From NCBI GenBank assembly GCA_023078555.1, contig CM041201.1, positions 4,471,713 through 4,535,712 on the forward strand: DNA of 64,000 bases, given 5' to 3'. The notes beneath the pieces are model-generated. The model was not told the DNA's origin. It made no database searches and saw only the letters and a program-made list of their open reading frames with translations. Of this stretch, positions 60,758 to 64,000 are shown one piece after another. This DNA comes from Ulva prolifera. Its lineage: Eukaryota > Chlorophyta > Ulvophyceae > Ulvales > Ulvaceae. The translations under genes were made by a program, and so were the position numbers. Numbering within the stretch: the stretch's first letter is position 1; each line of letters begins with the position of its first letter.

Positions 60758-63449
60758 AAGGTGTTGCTTGTGTTTTGACGCCCCGTAGTCAGGAACCAAA
60801 GAAATGGTGCAACTATGGAACAAATGCATGAAGGCACTGCTGCTATCAGTGTCATCGGGACAATGAAGGGAGCGATGCCACCAGAGCATGAGTCAACAGT
60901 TGGGCAGGACGTGTGTTTTGGAGGGCGTGGGATGGTGACTGGGATGTCACCGGGCCCAGCTGGCAGGAGCTAGAGCCTGCTTGCCTGTAGGGGCAGCAGG
61001 GTGGCCAGCAGTGCTCACGCTCCGCGTGAATTGCGGAATGTAGAAACAGTTGTGAGGGTGCTGCCTCGCTGATGCCGTCGCACCTGTGGTGAGCGCTTTT
61101 TATGTCAGGCCCGACTCGAGCCAAGTCGGGCCACGCTTGCCGAGAGCAGCAGCCGTGTCGTAGTGTGGTAGCAGAGGAGTGAAGATGTGGTCCATGCCCG
61201 AGAGCTGATCGTGCGGCACCCATGAGGAATAATGGCCATCATGGACAGCGATGCCGGTGACAAAGCGCCCTGCGCAACACCTGCTGGCTGGTGCAAGTCA
61301 GGACTGTACATTTTAGGTGTCTGGGGGTCCTGTCAGTGACCGACCCCCGATGAATCCGACAGAGAATGGAAAGATCGATGTCTGAGTGTATTGAGAAGAG
61401 TAGGGCCAGTGTGTAGGCCAGTAATGCAGAATGGGAAAGCGCACATGATGGGTACCCCGCATTGGGGATATGCGAGCGGTAGGTGTAGGGAAGCCAGTCT
61501 GGGTATTCGGGCAAGGCGAAATAAGCCTACTGAGGGGCCTGAGAGTCTTCGACATGCTATCACAGCTTATCATTTCAAAGGTTTGACCTGTGCCCTCAGC
61601 GTCAGTGTAATTGCCACCTGTCATGTCTAGGGCTACTGATGTAACATCAGCCTCATTTGAAGCACTAACATAAATTTGGTTGATCGAGATTGAGCCCTCA
61701 TTGAACAGAACCGACTCTAAGGTGGACACACTGGTTTTATGTTTGGCTTCATGTAGACTGTTCAACTTGAGAACCACTCAGGGCAGGTGGGCTGTTACAT
61801 GCAGCAATGGCTTGAACAGTATGATGTTTTGTTCAGCGGGACACGACTGAATAATGTATACCGCAGCACCATGCACCCTGGCAATCTCCTGAAGATGTGT
61901 GTCTATGCCACTGATTCACTTTTCAAACAGGATTGGCACATGTCATTGCAACGGCCTGCGCTGCCAATCAGGCTTGCAGAAAACCCAATCACAACAGTAT
62001 TAAGGGACTCAGGAGCCCAAAGCACACCCTCACATCTGCAGCCATCCCATATTCACTGCCTTTGCACGTTTCAGCAAGGCCACTCTGGAGCACTTGCCTC
62101 TTAATCGCACAGCAAGACCTGTTGATCAGAGCCAGCATGAAAAGCATACACAGCAGAGGTCCAGGCTTGCCACCGAATGTGAAGTGACATGTCTGAGACC
62201 TGCAAGCGGGTCAATTGCGGATTCTGGCAGCCTTTGCGGTCATCTGCCAATCCCAGGGACCAAGCGATTTTGAACCGAGATTGTAGAATGCTGATGTTTG
62301 ATTGAAGGAGACAGCGCATGTGATGGTTGGAAGGCAGAGGCATGACCTCTTCAGTCATCTCAGCAACACGGTGCTGGTGAAGCCAGTAATCATCAGCATG
62401 TAGCGGCTCCGTGACCCCTCTGAGAGAGGTTTTGGCATGGCCCTCATCGTGAAATTCATCAGCAACTTTCGTGTAACAAGGCTAGAAAGCGGCCACATGA
62501 GCTATGTATGTAAAAGTCTTATCTATGCTCTGGTTCCGGTCATCGAGTGGTCAACATTTACAATCACAGTTCCAATTCAGAGCTATGTTCGGCCTGATTA
62601 CAGGTTGATAATCTGACGCATGGATGCGAGATCTGAGCGAGCTCAGCTGCCCCAGCCCTGGTCCCAGAGCTGGGAACCACATGGGCTGCCTTCTTGTGTG
62701 GCAGTAAGCGTTGTGGATCCACCACGGTTGGGAACAGTGAGAGTGCTCGAGAGTTGGCATTGCCGCTGTGATTGCAACACTCATACACCATTGCTTTAGT
62801 TGAATACATACCGGGACAGACCTATGCAACCATGTCCAGACATGCCCAGCGCTGCTCAGTATGAGACACATGCACCCCTACAGTAAGCATTGTCCGCCGC
62901 GATGCAAGGTCGTGGCGTGTTCGAGAGCAACGCTTGAAAAGTGTTACAGTCCAACTTGCAATGAGTCGGAATACACTGAACTGAAAACGAATGCGCATGA
63001 GGCCTGAACAAAAACTGCTCAGCCATCATGCTTTGGGTGGTCCTGACTACCTGCTGCACAAAAGCACTGCTGATATGGCAATGTTGATCGCCATGATGTG
63101 ATCCTAGCACTACTGACCCGCTCACTGCCAATGAACCTCCCTGCCGTTGCAACCTGGCTCAGAGTTCCAGCCTCAAGTTCCGATGCTCCTAGCCGCAAAC
63201 TAAGCCTGAACTCATATGCTGATATGCAGTCCCTCCAGTCAAGAAGTGAAAGACCTCCATGACTCTATGCTACTAAAACACGGCATCCACGGCGCTGCGT
63301 CCCAAGCCCAAGGACCCTGCCACCGGAAAAGCACCGCTTAGCACCCACGCGGCTCAGTAGTGCCCACTTCCTTTTCGGAATGCTGTGCCTGAGGCTTCAA
63401 GGCAACACGTCCGCACCTGGCACTGGCCAACACTTCAGGCAGCCCTACC
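60758..63449. other. Intergenic, right part of the window
   Basis: 3' UTR of the AP2 gene, then no supported gene. A minus frame at 61777-61313 (EGSISINQIYVSASNEADVT in its middle) has protein-like composition but no family and no visible partner exons. Less GC-rich than most of the window after 61.6 kb. Confidence 0.4.
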
Positions 63450-64000
63450 TTACCTTGCGGGGCCGGCCTGGCCGAGCACCTCGATGGAGTCCGTCCAACC
63501 ATCAGGCGTCCAGTACCGGTCCTGCTGCTGCCAGCGCTCTGCAGCTGCCTCAGCTGCAGATTCACTGACCCTGCCGCCCTGTTCCGCACCAGAGCCCCAC
63601 TCCTCATGCTCCGGGCTCGGGTGCAGCACCCGAGCGCTGACTGGGGACGCCCCGGCTGCCCCACTGCTGCTGCTCGAGGGGGCCTGCAGCAGCGGCACGC
63701 GGTCTCCCGGCTCGCTGGGGCCCCCCGCGTGGACCTCTCTAGCACCCTGCGCTCCCCGGCACGCGTCAGCCTCAGCGTCAGCTGCCGCATGGACCTGAGC
63801 AAACGGATTCGTTCTGCTCCGCTGTGGCGCCGCGTGGACCCCTGCCCGCGGCCTGCCGCGCCTGCGCCGCGGCAGTCGGGGCTGCGGCACGCCTGCGCCC
63901 CGGCCGGTGTCTACCCAGCCCCGCAACCCCGACACCTCCGCACTGATGGCGGCTGCGTCTGCCTGACAGCCGAAGCTCTTGGTGCGCAGCACGGGCGCTG
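63450..64000 (-). CDS. Partial unrecognised gene running off the right edge
   Basis: On the minus strand the frame is open from the window end (APVLRTKSFGCQADAAAISA) to RYWTPDGWTDSIEVLGQAGP, where a strong GTAAGG donor follows near 63455. It is Arg/Ala-rich in the middle and Ser-rich later. The exon continues beyond the window and at least one more exon should lie to the left, but I could not identify it. No family recognised. Confidence 0.4.
   Translation of the reverse strand, partial: APVLRTKSFGCQADAAAISAEVSGLRGWVDTGRGAGVPQPRLPRRRRGRPRAGVHAAPQRSRTNPFAQVHAAADAEADACRGAQGAREVHAGGPSEPGDRVPLLQAPSSSSSGAAGASPVSARVLHPSPEHEEWGSGAEQGGRVSESAAEAAAERWQQQDRYWTPDGWTDSIEVLGQAGPAR

Noticed and set aside
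1-64000. CRISPR arrays, bacterial operons, prophage or defence systems
   Set aside because: All recognised genes are intron-containing eukaryotic nuclear genes. No spaced direct-repeat array and no prokaryotic gene cluster was seen.

Overview
This is a nuclear segment of a eukaryotic green alga. PsbO is encoded here with a chloroplast transit peptide and a lumenal signal. Nearly all genes carry spliceosomal introns, and donors are very often GTGCG. UGUAA, the green-algal polyadenylation word, lies shortly behind several stops. The protein set (AKR2-like chaperone, AINTEGUMENTA-type double-AP2 factor, plant-like UDP-glucose dehydrogenase) is that of Viridiplantae. High GC, many introns and GTGCG donors fit a trebouxiophyte or related chlorophyte; this is inference, and I cannot name the species.

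Layout. 0.67-1.93 kb: C-terminal exons of an AKR2-like ankyrin protein (+), cut by the left edge. 3.08-5.05 kb: mitochondrial NADPH:adrenodoxin-type reductase (+), convergent with a bZIP factor at 5.49-9.98 kb (-). 10.0-17.9 kb: gene-poor, with two copies of a short retroposed element. 17.9-22.1 kb: UDP-glucose 6-dehydrogenase in 11 exons (+). About 23.9-32.25 kb: a long gene for an unrecognised, probably disordered protein (+). 33.03-34.46 kb: psbO (-). 37.17-39.46 kb: EF-hand/coiled-coil protein (+). 41.4-43.96 kb: unrecognised gene (-). 45.68-51.55 kb: VPS39/VAM6 of the HOPS complex, 10 exons (-). 54.9-60.76 kb: double-AP2 transcription factor (+). 63.4-64.0 kb: partial unrecognised gene (-) running off the right edge.

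The genes do not form one pathway; this is an ordinary mosaic of housekeeping, photosynthetic and regulatory genes. Exon coordinates given for the reductase, bZIP, UGDH, PsbO, EF-hand, VPS39 and AP2 genes come from matching reading frame, splice-site dinucleotides and intron phase by hand, and the phases add up. Start codons without family support and the N-terminus of the large gene are less certain.

I found no CRISPR, toxin, defence or secondary-metabolite system. The best non-routine signal is the retroposed family in the gene-poor interval: a 521-bp copy and a 94-bp copy share an identical 3' end, each has a perfect 14-15 bp target-site duplication, and both sit at the same GGTGT target word.
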